Assembly: GCA_030762935.1 (NCBI GenBank)
Contig: CM060900.1
Span: 432,073,921 to 432,137,920, forward strand
Reading direction: 5' to 3'
DNA from: Hymenopus coronatus
Taxonomy: Eukaryota > Arthropoda > Insecta > Mantodea > Hymenopodidae
Length of the DNA: 64,000 nt
The position numbers and the translations under genes were made by a program. Every line of letters starts with the position of its first letter. Within the stretch, counting starts at the first letter, position 1. The notes beneath the pieces were generated by a model. The model did no database searches, was not told the DNA's origin, and was given only the letters and a program-made list of their open reading frames with translations. Shown here one piece after another: positions 24,765-35,640 of the stretch.

Positions 24765-25042
24765 CCTGTTTCATGCGTGTGTGCAATTTTAGCCTTTTTA
24801 ACTTTTTAGACTCTTTTACCATATAGGACCACTTTTTGTGTGTTTTTTAGTTTTTTAACATTTTAGCCTTGGTTTTTTATCACCCGTGGCTTTTCTCGTG
24901 TGTGCCTTTGTAAGGGTTTTTAGCACATTTTAACTTTTCTTCTTTAGATTTGTTTTTAATGTGTGTTTCTTTTCTTAACTTCGGGCCCAAATGACCTAGT
25001 TGTCGACGGGCCCTTAAACACTACTCACTCACTCACTCACTC
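23165..25042 (+). mobile_element. 5'-truncated non-LTR retrotransposon with RNase H
   Basis: The element starts mid-ORF at 23165 and ends in a short (ACTC)n tail at about 25023-25042, typical of non-LTR elements whose 3' ends are simple repeats. The 3' UTR holds T-rich repeats of TTTTTAG. The 5' flank is hAT copy 1 and the 3' flank is family R, so the two sides do not derive from one target. Confidence 0.85.
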
Positions 25043-25370
25043 GTTAAAACCCATAGTGTATGTTATACACATTTTTTTCGGGGAGTGGTACATTTTTGAG
25101 ATAATCCTTGTTATTGGTTTCAGCTTTAAAAAAGATATTTTTCTCATACAAGAATTTGTACACTCTTGTCCATAAAAACAAAGGAACTTCAGTCACACAG
25201 TAACCAGCTACTCCCTTATTTCCCTCCTACTTGCATGGAAACAAGTAGGTAATAAGACTCTGTCTGCTAATTTTTTCTCCATTAGCATGAAGTAAAAAGA
25301 AACATAGGCTTTTTAACAGTAATTTGTTGCGGAGATGTAGAGAATGTCATGCGAGTGGAACACATCAGAT
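25043..25370 (+). mobile_element. Family R repeat, copy 2 (right third only)
   Basis: Begins at GTTAAAACCCATAG directly after the (ACTC)n tail, continues through TTTTTTTCGGGGAGTGG and TTATTGGTTTCAGC, and ends GCGAGTGGAACACATCAG. The left two thirds are missing. Confidence 0.8.
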
Positions 25371-25371
25371 T

Positions 25372-25888
25372 TTTACTATTACTATTATACACAGGATTCC
25401 TATCAATTAAGTTAATATCCTCCTGCACACTGGTATGGATCAGGGAAACCTTATCACGATTATATTCAATTATTTCACTCAGTTTCTTATTTTGAAAAAT
25501 TAAAGCTAGATTTAACCTTCCCAAAATTTATTGCTCTTTGTTTTGCATTGTTAACTGTACATTTTATGTGCTCATCTACCTGACTCGAAATTCGTTGCAA
25601 CCTGAGGCTAAGCTCGTGCCTTTCTTTGAGTTGGCTACTTAGCTCATTTTTCATTTTTCCCCTCTGCTACACCAACTCTTTCTGAATATTTGCTTTTATT
25701 CATCAAGTCTTACAACAAACATGCTGAATAGTTGACCCATGTCTTGTGGAACATTCATTTCGGTGGTCGACCCTTTTTTCAGGTTCAACTACTCTTTCCC
25801 TTTCACCCCTTACTTGCTCCGTAATGAGTATGTTTCCCTGACTATTTCAACTACCTGCCTTTGAGCTGTTTTTTTTTTCTTTCCCTCT
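25372..25888 (-). pseudogene. Gag-like coiled-coil fragment between two R copies
   Basis: On the minus strand MNVPQDMGQLFSMFVVRLDE (about 25698-25757) is followed after a stop by a heptad-like segment KNELSSQLKERHELSLRLQR and ISSQVDEHIKCTVNNAKQRA. This resembles the N-terminal coiled coil of Gypsy-type Gag proteins in arthropods. Frames are broken. It sits exactly between the right end of R copy 2 and the left end of R copy 3, an arrangement repeated at 41259-41778. Family assignment is inferred from composition and position, not from a conserved catalytic motif. Confidence 0.45.
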
Positions 25889-25889
25889 T

Positions 25890-27043
25890 CCCTCTACACG
25901 CACTGTAAACAGTGTATAGAGAAGGTAGATATTCTTTTGCACCCAAAAATTAGATACCGAAATTTCACCGGAAGTACATGTTTTGAGACTCCCTCATTCC
26001 AAAAAAAACATTCTTAGAAAAAGGTCCGCCTGCCTCCGTGGTCGAGTGGTCAGCGAGCTCACTTATCACCCCGAGCCCCGGGTTCGATTCCCGGCTGGGG
26101 CGGTTAATTTTTCTTTAGCTAGAATTATTCCCTATTCCCCACAGAGTCTGGAAGTTTGTATGTGAGTGTGAATGTGTGCGTGTTTGAGTAAAACAAAATG
26201 ATTTACACCAACGTAAAAGCACCTATAGACAACGAGTTGTTTCAAGTGGAAAGCCCCCGATATAGCCTTAGATGTTAAAGGAGGATATGTTAATGAAACA
26301 ATTAAAAAAAAAAAAAAAAGGGGAAAGTCCGTTAGTGTGTCTGTGGCTAGTATAGCTCAAAAAGAAACAGTCCGTTACAAATTTGATATTTAACTTAAGT
26401 ATCTCTCAAGGAAGCGACACGTAGATTTTCAAGAAAATCCCCACCCTCGACTACCTTTTGTATAAAAAAAATTCGAAAATTTTGATTTTCTCAAAAATGG
26501 CTGTAACGGTTTTGATTAAAATCTCTAATATTTAAGATATTTACATGATAAATAAAATGTATATCTTAAATTTTCTGGGAATAGTCTCTAGAGACCTCTT
26601 TATTCTGGACGCATTTTTTGAATTTTGCGTAACTGGCTAACCGTAAGAAATAGACAAAGCCTTAATATACCACAAACTTACAGATCCTTAAAACACACAA
26701 TCTATGCTCATATACATTTTTTCGTGGGGTTGGCCGTTTTCGAGATATTCCTTATTATTGGTTTCAGTTTTGAAATACTTAAACTTTTCCCACACAGGAA
26801 CTTGTCAACTCCTGGCCTTATAAAGAAACTGATTTCAATTTCATAGTAACCACATTTTAAAATACGTGACGTCGGTTTAGCCTAGTGTGTTCCCTTACGT
26901 CCGCTCTACTTATAAGCAAATAAATATTAAGACTATTTCTATTAGTGCTTATATCGGTTAGCTTGAAGTGGATAGAAGAATAAGCCTATTAACAATACTT
27001 TGTTACAGAAATGGAGAGAAAATCATGTGAATGGAAAGGATCA
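25890..27043 (+). mobile_element. Family R repeat, copy 3, split by a SINE
   Basis: Left palindrome CTCTACACGCACTGTAAACA, block ATTTCACCGGAAGTACATG, then a SINE at 26029-26320. R resumes at TCCGTTAGTGTGTCTGTGGC and continues through TTGATTTTCTCAAAAATGGC, CTAACCGTAAGAAATAG and TTCGTGGGGTTGGCCG to the right end GAGAGAAAATCATGTGAATG. Confidence 0.85.
26029..26320 (+). mobile_element. SINE family E with intact tRNA-like head
   Basis: The head CTGCCTCCGTGGTCGAGTGG...CGGGTTCGATTCCCGG...GGGGCGG has box A and box B, and its first seven bases can pair with its last seven (two G-U pairs). The body is about 200 bases and ends in an A16 tail. It is inserted in R copy 3. The flanks AAAGGTCCG and GAAAGTCCG look like an imperfect target duplication. 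Confidence 0.85.
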
Positions 27044-27149
27044 TATATCTTTTTTTTTCTCTCTCCATTTTCTCTAGATTTCCTTTGTTTCCCTATTTGT
27101 TTACCGTTTTATTTTTACTTACAAATACACATGCATATGCACATTTAAA

Positions 27150-27290
27150 AACACACAAACATCCATGCCCAAGGCGGGATTCTAGCCCACGATCCCCTGC
27201 GCCACGAGGCACCAAAGCTATTATGCCCTTTAGCGAGCCCGGCCACGGGGATCGGCAAACTGTTTCAACCCCACGTTCCACCTCCGATAC
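27150..27290 (-). mobile_element. SINE family D, partial
   Basis: On the minus strand CGTGGCGCAGGGGATCGTGG then CTAGAATCCCGCCTTGGGCA and TGGATGTTTGTGTG, matching the heads at 54528, 58139 and 59010. The GC hairpin tail is missing. Confidence 0.75.
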
Positions 27291-27454
27291 TCTGGAATGG
27301 TTATATTGAGTGATTATACTCCCTAACCATGCGAGTTCTAAGGGAACATATTATTTTCCTCTTCAGAAACTGGTATTTGATTGCGTAGCGTAGTCGGCTT
27401 CCCCTCCCCATATTTAGGACTGACACCCCCTAGACCTGATATTTCTATTTCTCT

Positions 27455-28284
27455 TAAGGTGCTACATACATAGTGTATAGTGAAAGTATTGTACACCACC
27501 CAAAAATTCGATTCAAAGATTTTGCTAGAAATATACGTTTTCAGACCTATGAATCAAAAAAAAAATTATAAAAAGATCAGTGTGTATGTGTCTATGTGTG
27601 ACTGTGGACAGCATAGCTCAAAAACGAAAACACCGTTAAATACCAAATTTGGTATTGAAGTTTCATACCTAATATAGGGAAAAAAGTTAAAACGCAGCTC
27701 CACCCACAAAAAAAAAATCTTCCAAGGATGCGACATTAATATTTTGCGCAAAATTCCCCATCCTAAGCTACCCTTTACATGAAAAAAGGTTTCGAAAACG
27801 TTATTTTCTCAAAAATGTCTCTAACGATTTTAATTAAAATACGTAAAGTATATTAAAGATATTTACATGAAAAATAACATTTAAATTTTCTGGGAATAGC
27901 CTCTGAAGATCTTTTCATTGTGGATGACTTTTGTATAACTGTTAAATCGTAAGAGAAAGGCAAAAACTGTACACACCAAAAATGTAGATCTTAATAAAAC
28001 ACATAATTTATATCATATAGGCATATTTTTTCGTGGAGCTGGCCATTTCTGAGATATTTCTTGTTATTTGTTTCAGTTTTAAAATACTTCAATTTCTCTC
28101 ATATGGGAATATGTCAATTCCCGGCCGGGCAAAGAAACGAATTTGTCACATAGAAACCATTTTTTAAAAGATTTGAATATCGCATCAACTTAGTGCAGTC
28201 CTTTATTTCACTTCTCTTTATAAGGAATAACTAATAAAACCATTTCTGCTAATGTTTATCTCGAATAGAATGAAGTACATAGAA
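27455..28284 (+). mobile_element. Family R repeat, copy 4
   Basis: Left region CATACATAGTGTATAGTGAA, GT-rich stretch near 27580-27600, AATACCAAATTTGGTATTGA, CGTGGAGCTGGCCATTTC, CTGCTAATGTTTATCTCG. The right-most 60 bases are replaced by the (TTTA)n tail of a minus-strand SINE. Confidence 0.85.
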
Positions 28285-28515
28285 GTTATTTATTTATTTA
28301 TTTATTTTGTTTGTTCGTTTGCTTGTTTGCTAACAACGGTGTCAATTGCCGGATCACATCAGCTCAACTACTGAGCCGAATTTTGTTCCGCAGAAGTTGT
28401 TTAGCATGCGAAGAAATCTGACATGGGGCTGTCACTTTTAAGCACAATTAAAAAAACGTGACCTTGAGCTCAGAAGGCAGCGCCTAATCAACTGAGCTGC
28501 CCAGACCGACTGAAA
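28285..28515 (-). mobile_element. SINE family G with (AAAT)n tail
   Basis: Minus strand: head GGGCAGCTCAGTTGATTAGG (box A) then GCGCTGCCTTCTGAGCTCAA, a body with CTAAACAACTTCTGCGG, and a tail of AAATAAATAAAT units abutting R copy 4. Box B is degenerate (AGCTCAAGGTCACG). Confidence 0.6.
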
Positions 28516-28869
28516 TGCATAGTAGAATCAACTCCTAAGCAACATAAAGGTTACTACAATTATTCTCACACTGTTCTTTACAATAATACAAATAATTTAC
28601 TTGACCTTTTGTTCTTTCATTGCGATGCTCTAGTCACACTTAAGAAATTCCTATTTCTGTCGCTGATGCACAATTGCTGGTCTGAAGGTTCTAGTTGTTG
28701 ATGTTCTGCCAATAGTGGTTCCGTGCCCCTTCCTGCAAATGTCTACTGTTGATGTCATGGAACGCCGAGTTACGTAGCTCTCGCCGTGCTGTCTATGCTC
28801 CGACGTCGTTGTAGTTTGTCGTTCTGTCAGTGTTTCCCGATCCCAACGCAAGTGTCCTCGTTGTGGCGC

Positions 28870-29345
28870 CTAACTTGTAGCTAACGTATCATTTACTGAG
28901 TGAGTGCCCTCGGCTACTCCTGTGGGTTCTATTACAGTGAGCACTTTCTTGACTCTCTCTAGGTGAGAGCAAAGTCTATTCTAATCCCTTTAGAATAACG
29001 TAACGTAACTCCATGGCTCGACTGCCCACAAGGTACCTTGGCCTCCGCTCGGCCGCTGCATCCCCCATCTCTGCTCGAAGGCATCATGGATGGGGTGCAG
29101 TGCTGGAGGGTGAGACGTGATCAGTGCCTCGAGTCCCTCCCGGCCGGTTAATGCGGTCTTCTAGATCTGGAGCCGCTACTTCTCAATCAAGTAGCTACTT
29201 AAATGCCCCCCCCCAGAGACCTCACTAGGCTGACTGCACCCCAAACCAGGTCTCCCAGCGAGGTAAATTCCCCACGCCGGAACCGGGAATCGAACCAGGT
29301 TCCCGCTTGGCTAGCAGCCGCACTACCACCGCTCTAAGGAGAAGA
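28870..29345 (-). mobile_element. SINE family F, G+C-rich body
   Basis: Minus strand: head AGAGCGGTGGTAGTGCGGCT, AACCTGGTTCGATTCCCGG (box B) and CCGGCGTGGGGAATTTACC. The body is unusually G+C-rich (CGGCCGAGCGGAGGCCAAGG) and continues to about 28870. Only one copy is seen in the window, so the 3' limit is uncertain. Confidence 0.65.
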
Positions 29346-29470
29346 ACAACACTCACAAATATATTTGGAAAAATAATGCCCATTCTTCTAGTTTCAAAAC
29401 AATCACTACCACAATCACTGTGCATACAAAATTAAATGGTTTCTTTATCTATGCTTTAAGAATACCTTTC

Positions 29471-29798
29471 TGTTACAACACGACTTTACATTCAATTCCT
29501 GGCTAGTAGACAAACACGTCCTTCCTATTAAACCGTACGTTCATCCGCGTTCTCCATTCCTTTGTCCTTCAGGACCCTAACATTCGTGGACCTGACCTAC
29601 TCAGACTCTGGAAACAACTGCCGAAATTTCCACTCTAGGAGCCAGGAGCCAGGAGCAGGAACTAGTCGACTCGGGCGGGGGCAAATCACCACGGTACCTA
29701 TCCGCTTTTCTCGCGGATTTACCCGTGTGATATAAAAGATGTAGTCTTGTGCAAGCGTTTATACATAAATTTCCGCTCTGCTTCTTCTTGTATAACAT
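29471..29798. repeat. LTR-like 328-bp sequence
   Basis: Begins TGTTACAACACG and ends TTGTATAACA, the TGTTA...TAACA terminus typical of LTRs. It holds a TATA-like box (GATATAAAAGATG at about 29729-29741) in its last third. The immediate flanks do not show a clear 4-6-bp duplication and no second copy or internal domain is present, so a solo LTR is only one possibility. Confidence 0.3.
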
Positions 29799-29799
29799 A

Positions 29800-32310
29800 T
29801 AGACTTTCTAGCTATGCTATTTTCTCATAGCGCCTGTTGGTCACGTGGCACCCCAAACTGCTCACGTGACGAAGAAAACAATGCAAAGCCCCCTGAATGT
29901 GTCTGTTTCTGGGATCCCTCGAAAGTAAACCTGGCACTGAATACAGAAGAAATACCTCTCCGTTAAGTGCTTTCACCCAACAAAAGGCTTGAAGTCCCAA
30001 GCTACATGTGAACATGATGAAAACACAACTCTGCTTGTCTCGATAAAGCTGTGATATATACTGACTCTAGCTGAAATATTACTTTAGCTGTACAGAAGTG
30101 AACATTACGAGTTTGCAATTAGGTATTCCCTCTTCTCTTTATATAAAATACATGAATCTATTCTGATTATTTACATGCAGATGATATACCGCGTCAAATC
30201 TTTATTCCTAAAACGATTTTATTGGTGTCAGTTTAGTACAGCTGGTCATGCGAATACAAAGAAACAAAATGTATTGGTTAATCTGTCCTTTCAAATTTTT
30301 CGACCACTTGAATTGCCCTCAAAATAGGTTGGTTTTCATAGAATGTGTGTTTCTTGGATTTAAAACTTCGGTATGAAAGGAAGAGAAAAGATTTACATAG
30401 TTTTGTATCACCGGAGAGACAGGTGACTTGTGGTCCGATTAGGAAGTTAGAGAAGTGCCATTTCGTGACTCAGGATTTCATTTGTCATTAACTTTGTTGG
30501 TCGTCCATCCCCATTATCCCTTCAATAAAATGACGTTCAATATTATTTTAGAACACAACAACGCTGAAACATTTAAAAAAGATCCCTGATTGAAAAAAAA
30601 TGTCTGATATTATAATTTGTTGGCGGTTAATGCGAAATACTAAGAAATGTCAGACATTATTTGAACTGTTAAATGAAATAAGTTCCTCTTAGATATAGAT
30701 ATACACATACTCTAATTACAAAAACTAACAGCCTTATCTCATCTGCTGAAACATTTGTCCTTTTCATGTTCTCTGTCTTTCGTTGAACCTTCTTCAGTTT
30801 TGCGAGGTGGCTGATAAAACTGTGTTTAAATGTAATACTGTTACATTTTCTGAATACCATACATTGAAAACTAGTTTGCTTAACATATGTTCTGTATTCT
30901 CATAAGTAATGCAAAGAGTGTTTTTCAGGTTAAATTCAAAATCACGAGTTGCATATGAGGTTCTCTTACAAATAAAGTATACTAAAAAATCAGACATAGT
31001 TATTTTTACACTGTGCAATAAAGCGCATACTTAGAACTGGCCGCTGTGCTGCTTAAAGTTTCGCCTGGGATCTGTTTTATTTAATAAAAGTGATTATTAC
31101 CTATATGATATAGGCTACTGCAAAATAAGGAAAAAGAAAGCATTAAAATCCCAAAATAAGAGATGTAAAATTACTGCAACAAGAAAATATAAGCGTTTTG
31201 CAAAAGTATACATATGTTTGTAGTAACCTTGTGGACCAACAAACTAAATATAATCATAAAAGAGGTTCTCCAATACTGTTATACATTAAACCAAAGATGA
31301 TAGTACTTCATTACGTCTAAGTTATTTAGAGTGCATTGATTTATACCTATATAATGTGTTTAAATGTAATTAATATCCAATATTCTTCAGAGTTTTTATA
31401 GTATCTTGTATTTGGTTTACTACTATTGGTAACCACGCCTTTTCATGTAGGTATATGTGAAAATGTTACTGCTAATTTAGGTATATATCTTTGTTTTAGC
31501 AGAACTGCAAAGGTTATTGAATTAATTAGTTAATTAACTAATCGCGCCAGATCATTATAATTGTTGGAAGAATGGGTTAAAACATAACTTTCCATCTGAA
31601 GAATGGGACTCTCTCCTACAGGTACATATAGTTAATACTGTATATTAATTTAAATTTTAAAGACGTGAAAATGGGAGCGCTTGATTAGCTGATAGAATTT
31701 TATTGTTCCCAGCTTACTAGGTCTATATTTCTAGTTGGGTTCAATTGTAACACGTTGTAACTAGAGTAGCAGAAAAATTGTTGAAAATCTCAGGCTATTA
31801 TAGCAGTTTATTTTGTAAAACAAATTCACTGGAATGTACCTAGTGTAGAAAACAGAATAAAACTGAACCATCACAAATGAACCTGTATGATGGTTTGTTT
31901 GTATTCTCTGGTTCGTTTGCATGTCTCAGCACAAGCCATACAATAGTATTATAGGCAACACTGCATGCAACTTTGATGACATCATGCCGCGAGTGTACAG
32001 TTAACATTGGAACTTATTGACACTTGTTGAAGCATTTGGTTTCATTCCGTGCCAAATATTTTTATGTGAGTGGTTAACATAATTATGATAATTATTTTAA
32101 CCATCAATTGCAAGGTGTTGTACATATGCAACAAGGATGATTAAATCAAAGTTTTTAGTTTTTTTTAGTACATTTTTTTTTCTAATTTCGTATTACATTA
32201 ACCTTCAGCTATAAAATTAGGATAGTTTTAGCTCTTTTATATTGTACAATTACAAATATTTTTGCAATAAAACTGTAGTGTTTTTTTAAACAAAAGATCA
32301 AAATCAGTGC
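29800..32310. other. A+T-rich sequence, nothing recognised
   Basis: About 2.5 kb with no supported gene or repeat. Short open frames have no protein character. Confidence 0.4.
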
Positions 32311-32412
32311 AACTGCAGTCAAATGTAACCCCGTCACCATCGAAGCGTGTCATCCTATCGGTTATTTTACTTGGGCCCTCCCCATCATTTACCACAGGTA
32401 CATTTGACTGCA
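32311..32412. repeat. Inverted repeat, 15-bp perfect arms
   Basis: CTGCAGTCAAATGTA near 32311 and TACATTTGACTGCAG near 32398 are exact reverse complements about 70 bases apart. The right arm continues into a tRNA-like segment on the minus strand. Confidence 0.8.
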
Positions 32413-32500
32413 GTCGCTGGGACTTGAACTTGCGACATTCTTGTGACTTGAATGGTCAGTCCATTACGTATGAGACTAACAATCAGGGCTATTCAAGTCA
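32400..32500 (-). mobile_element. Weak tRNA-like SINE head
   Basis: Minus strand GTTAGTCTCATACGTAATGG and CGCAAGTTCAAGTCCCAGCG resemble box A and box B at suitable spacing. Body not identifiable. Confidence 0.4.
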
Positions 32501-32720
32501 CTTCAGTTGTCGTGCCGGTGAAAGGGATATAAATACCGGCTTGCGAATTAGAGGAAGAACGGCATAAATAGCAAAATAAATCATGCAGTTGAGGAAAAAA
32601 TGCAGTTTAATTGGCTTCAAATCAAACATTCGTATTTGATATGTACTCTTTCCCTCAAGAATGTGTTTCCTTGTTTTAGTTTAAAATGACACTCTTTTTG
32701 GTATTCAATAAAATCCATAA

Positions 32721-33045
32721 GCTTGCCATGGCAGAGAGATTAAATCACTCGCCTCTCATCAAGGCGTCCGGGGCTCGCTCACACGGGACTGCATGTGGAA
32801 TTTGTGGTGAGCGAGGTCTGCGCGGGTTTTCTTCGTGTTATTAGGTTTCCCCCGCTATTAATTACACCAATTCCGCCATTATCGCCTTTCCTTTCATTAA
32901 TTTCGCCTTCATTTCATATAACCTTCTTCCTCACTCTCAACGCTCTCCGATCCCAGTTTCGGGTTCTACACTCTGATTTATGTTCCTCTGCTCTTCGACC
33001 GCCTTCTGATCTGACTCTCTCGTTTAAGAAAACTTAAACATTTGT
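32721..33045 (+). mobile_element. SINE family A, copy 2
   Basis: Degenerate head (GAGATTAAATCACTCGCCTC), then GGAATTTGTGGTGAGCGAGG, GGGTTTTCTTCGTGTTATTA, a C/T-rich body with TTCATTTCATATAACC, CTTCCTCACTCTCAACG, and 3' end AAACTTAAACATTTG. Confidence 0.8.
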
Positions 33046-33409
33046 TTATTGTGATTCTGGATTACCTACTGGAACTTTGTTTCTGAACCAAATGAAGGTT
33101 TGCCTCGCTGCCTTTTATCAATTCGAATTAACAAGCTGACATATACCTAACGTATCGCAGAACAATATAGACTAACAAGTAAATTAAGAATCTGTACAAT
33201 TACTCGTAATAAGAGTTTTGGATTTAAGTTTATATCAACAATAGATATCCTCTAGAATTGTAGAATCTTACTCCACATTGCTAATGGTACACCATTTTAT
33301 AGAGAAAAAAACGTGTTGTGCTACGTTCACATGACTTTCTCCACCCTCTTTCTACATTAGTAGTTATATAAACAATGTTTTATTTGTTTAGTTTGCTATT
33401 TACTTTCCT
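33046..33409. other. A+T-rich spacer
   Basis: Nothing recognised. Contains ACGTTCACATGACTTTCTCC near 33327, an isolated match to the end of family R. Confidence 0.4.
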
Positions 33410-33735
33410 TGTAAGGAGGACTTACATCCCCAGGCTTAACACTTACAAACCACAGCCAGGGGTCAAATTTCTGTTGAGCAGCAGACAGACTCTGGATCAG
33501 AGAGAGTAGCCAGGGTGGGTGATCAGCCTGTTGTCAGACATGAGAGTGAGGAAGATGGTTTGAAATAATTATGAAATTGATGAAAGCAAAGATGATAATG
33601 GAGTAGATGAAATGGCGGAGAAAACCGGAGAACCCGGAGAAAACCTACCCAGAAGCGCTTTATCCACCATAAATCCCACATGCATTCATCTGGGATCATA
33701 ACCCGGGCCGCCTCGCCTTGGTGAGAGGTGAGTTG
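33410..33735 (-). mobile_element. SINE family A, copy 3
   Basis: Minus strand: CCTCTCACCAAGGCGAGGCG, CCCGGGTTATGATCCCAGA (box B with a G for C), GGATTTATGGTGGATAAAGC, TTCTCCGGGTTCTCCGG, CTTCCTCACTCTCATGTCTG, then CTGTGGTTTGTAAGTGTTAA. Same order of blocks as the copy at 33898. Confidence 0.8.
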
Positions 33736-33897
33736 AAATAGACTTAAAACTTATTTAGTGTAATCAAATAGAAGTGTTACATATTGGAAAAAGCGGAGGA
33801 AAGCGACAATATCCCGAAATAAAATGGTAAGGAGAGTGTTTACAAACCAAAACATTAACAGATGCATTACATTACTATAAAATGTAGTCAAAAACAT

Positions 33898-34233
33898 TTG
33901 AGGCGGAGCCGTGGCAGGGTGGTGAGACCGCTCGCCTCCGATCTAGGTGAGATTTGTGGTGGACGAAGCGATGTCTGGGAGATTTTTCTTCGGGTCCTCC
34001 GGTTTCTCCCACCACTCATTCCACCAATGATTCCATTATCACATTTCCTCTCATCCATTTCGCTTGCATTTCATATCATCCACTTCCTCACTCTCATGCC
34101 TAGCTAAGGGCCGATTAATCGTTCCAGGTTCTTTATTCTGTGGTTTGTGCCGACAAGCTTTTGACCCCTAGGGGAGTGTCAGTCCTATATACGGGGAGGG
34201 TAAGCCGTCGTCGAAAAATAAAAACATTTGTAG
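33898..34233 (+). mobile_element. SINE family A, copy 4, box B lost
   Basis: The head GGAGCCGTGGCAGGGTGGTG (with TGAGACCGCTCGCCTC) jumps straight to GAGATTTGTGGTGGACGAAG, so the segment with box B is deleted. The body has TTCTTCGGGTCCTCCGG, TTCATATCATCCACTTCC and CTCACTCTCATGCCTAGC. AAAAACATTTG occurs on both sides (33890-33900 and about 34223-34233) and may be the target duplication, although the copy at 32721 ends in a similar string. Confidence 0.8.
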
Positions 34234-34389
34234 ACACATACTTGAAACAGAAGAGAGGAAAATTACCTTTACTTAGGCTACATAACTTTCGCTGACCATA
34301 GAAATAGCACACGACCGGATTGAGCTGCAATTGTTGTGGAACAAATTGTTGAGTAAGGGGATGAGTAAATGGTGAACACCCTTAGAGCA

Positions 34390-35090
34390 CTATGTAAAGA
34401 GAGTATCTTTTGTATAAGGATGGAGGAAGTGATTTTAAAATTGGAAAAAACAAGACAAAAGCAAGGCCTGAGGCAAGGAAGCAAGCTAAGACCATGGTTC
34501 TTTTTTGGGCATTGAGAGGAATAAGAATTTCATGCCAATAATTACAAATACGTATCCTGATTCCCGGAATAATTTTTGCAGATGATTTAATATTAGTCAC
34601 AGTTGCAGTTAACGTTTTGAAACAATTATTGTGAAAAGTGGAGATGAAAAGTGAACCAACATAAGACACAGATCGTAGTGTGTAAGAAAGAGGGAAAATT
34701 CAACAAATATGAAAAATGTAACAATAAAAATAAAGAATATCTATAGAGCACGGAGAAAATGCAATTATCTAAGAGTTAAAGTTGATGGTGGTGGCAGATG
34801 GGAAAGCAAAGAAATTTGCCCTAGCAAGAAAAAAAGGAGCTTTATCAGCAATTAGGTGCTGCAAATAAAAATACTCAATATAAATATTAAATTAGAAAAG
34901 GTAAATAATTGTTGGTTGATGTAAAAATAAGGATATAAATATGGGAATTAGAAGGAGGATAGAAAGTCATAAATAAGGTGCACAGGGTATTATGAGGGTA
35001 TTTTTTCTACATATGTAAATACACTAAAAATCATAAGTATGATGTTCTGAAAAACCATATGGACATATGTATATAATAAGAAGTGTATAG
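34390..35090 (+). pseudogene. Non-LTR reverse transcriptase, part 1 of a nested element
   Basis: Broken frames carry KQGLRQGSKLRPWFF (RT box 4 region), then at 34560 IPGIIFADDLILVTVAVNVL, with the catalytic FADD box at 34575-34586. KWRKVNQHKTQIVV-like thumb sequence follows, and WELEGGWKVINKVHRVL-like sequence near 34950-34990. This is the palm and thumb of a LINE reverse transcriptase. Intact members copy their RNA into the chromosome. It is inactive. The element continues at 37175, 37635 and 38680 beyond later insertions. Confidence 0.75.
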
Positions 35091-35099
35091 GTAAGGTAA

Positions 35100-35310
35100 T
35101 ATTTAGGATAGGTAGAGTCAGACTGGAAAATTCAAAGCCATTGCCGGGATTTGAACCACGAATCTCCCGGCCTCTAGTCGGTTGCTTTTCTTCTGAGCTA
35201 CAATAGCATTGAATTTCTCAAATGACTAACATATCTCCTGGTAAAGCACAAGGTGATCTCAAATTATTTTTAGATGACAACCCCACTGGCGACTTACAAT
35301 GTTGTAAGTA
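35100..35310 (-). mobile_element. SINE family C, left half of an inverted pair
   Basis: Minus strand: TGTAGCTCAGAAGAAAAGCA (box A region), GATTCGTGGTTCAAATCCCG (box B), with flanking arms GACTGGAAAATTCAA and TTGAATTTCTCAAATGAC on the plus strand. The outer block TCTCAAATTATTTTTAGATG extends to GACAACCCCACTGGCGAC. Confidence 0.8.
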
Positions 35311-35369
35311 CTATAAGCCCCAAGATTCATAGTACAGCCACCAATTGACCATAATAGTTGACTATACCT

Positions 35370-35640
35370 AATATGAGTCCTGGGACTTAAAGTACATACA
35401 AAATTGTAAATCGCCAGTGGGGTTTCATCTCAAAATAATGAGACCACTTTGTGGTTACCGGGAAACATGTGAGTCAGTTGAGAAATTCAATACTATGCCG
35501 GCATGTTGCCATGGTACCTCAGTGGAAGAGCAATCGGCTAAAAAACAGGAGATCCGTGGTTCAAATCCCGGCTATGGCATTGAGTTTTTCAATCTGACTC
35601 TACCTATCTAACTCCTGTTCTACACACGGCTTGTGTGATA
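35370..35640 (+). mobile_element. SINE family C, right half of an inverted pair
   Basis: Starts at TAAATCGCCAGTGGGGTTTC, the complement of the block at about 35278-35295, then CATCTCAAAATAATGAGACC, TGCCATGGTACCTCAGTGGA (box A), ATCCGTGGTTCAAATCCCGG (box B) and TTCAATCTGACTCTACCTAT. With the copy at 35100 it forms a palindrome of about 540 bp. Confidence 0.8.

Noticed and set aside
26029..26104. Genuine tRNA gene
   Set aside because: Boxes A and B and a 7-bp acceptor pairing are present, but the anticodon arm does not fold normally and a SINE body with poly(A) follows.
28651..28851. 66-codon Arg/Thr-rich minus-strand frame
   Set aside because: No recognisable domain, no splice or codon support, in a repeat-rich stretch.
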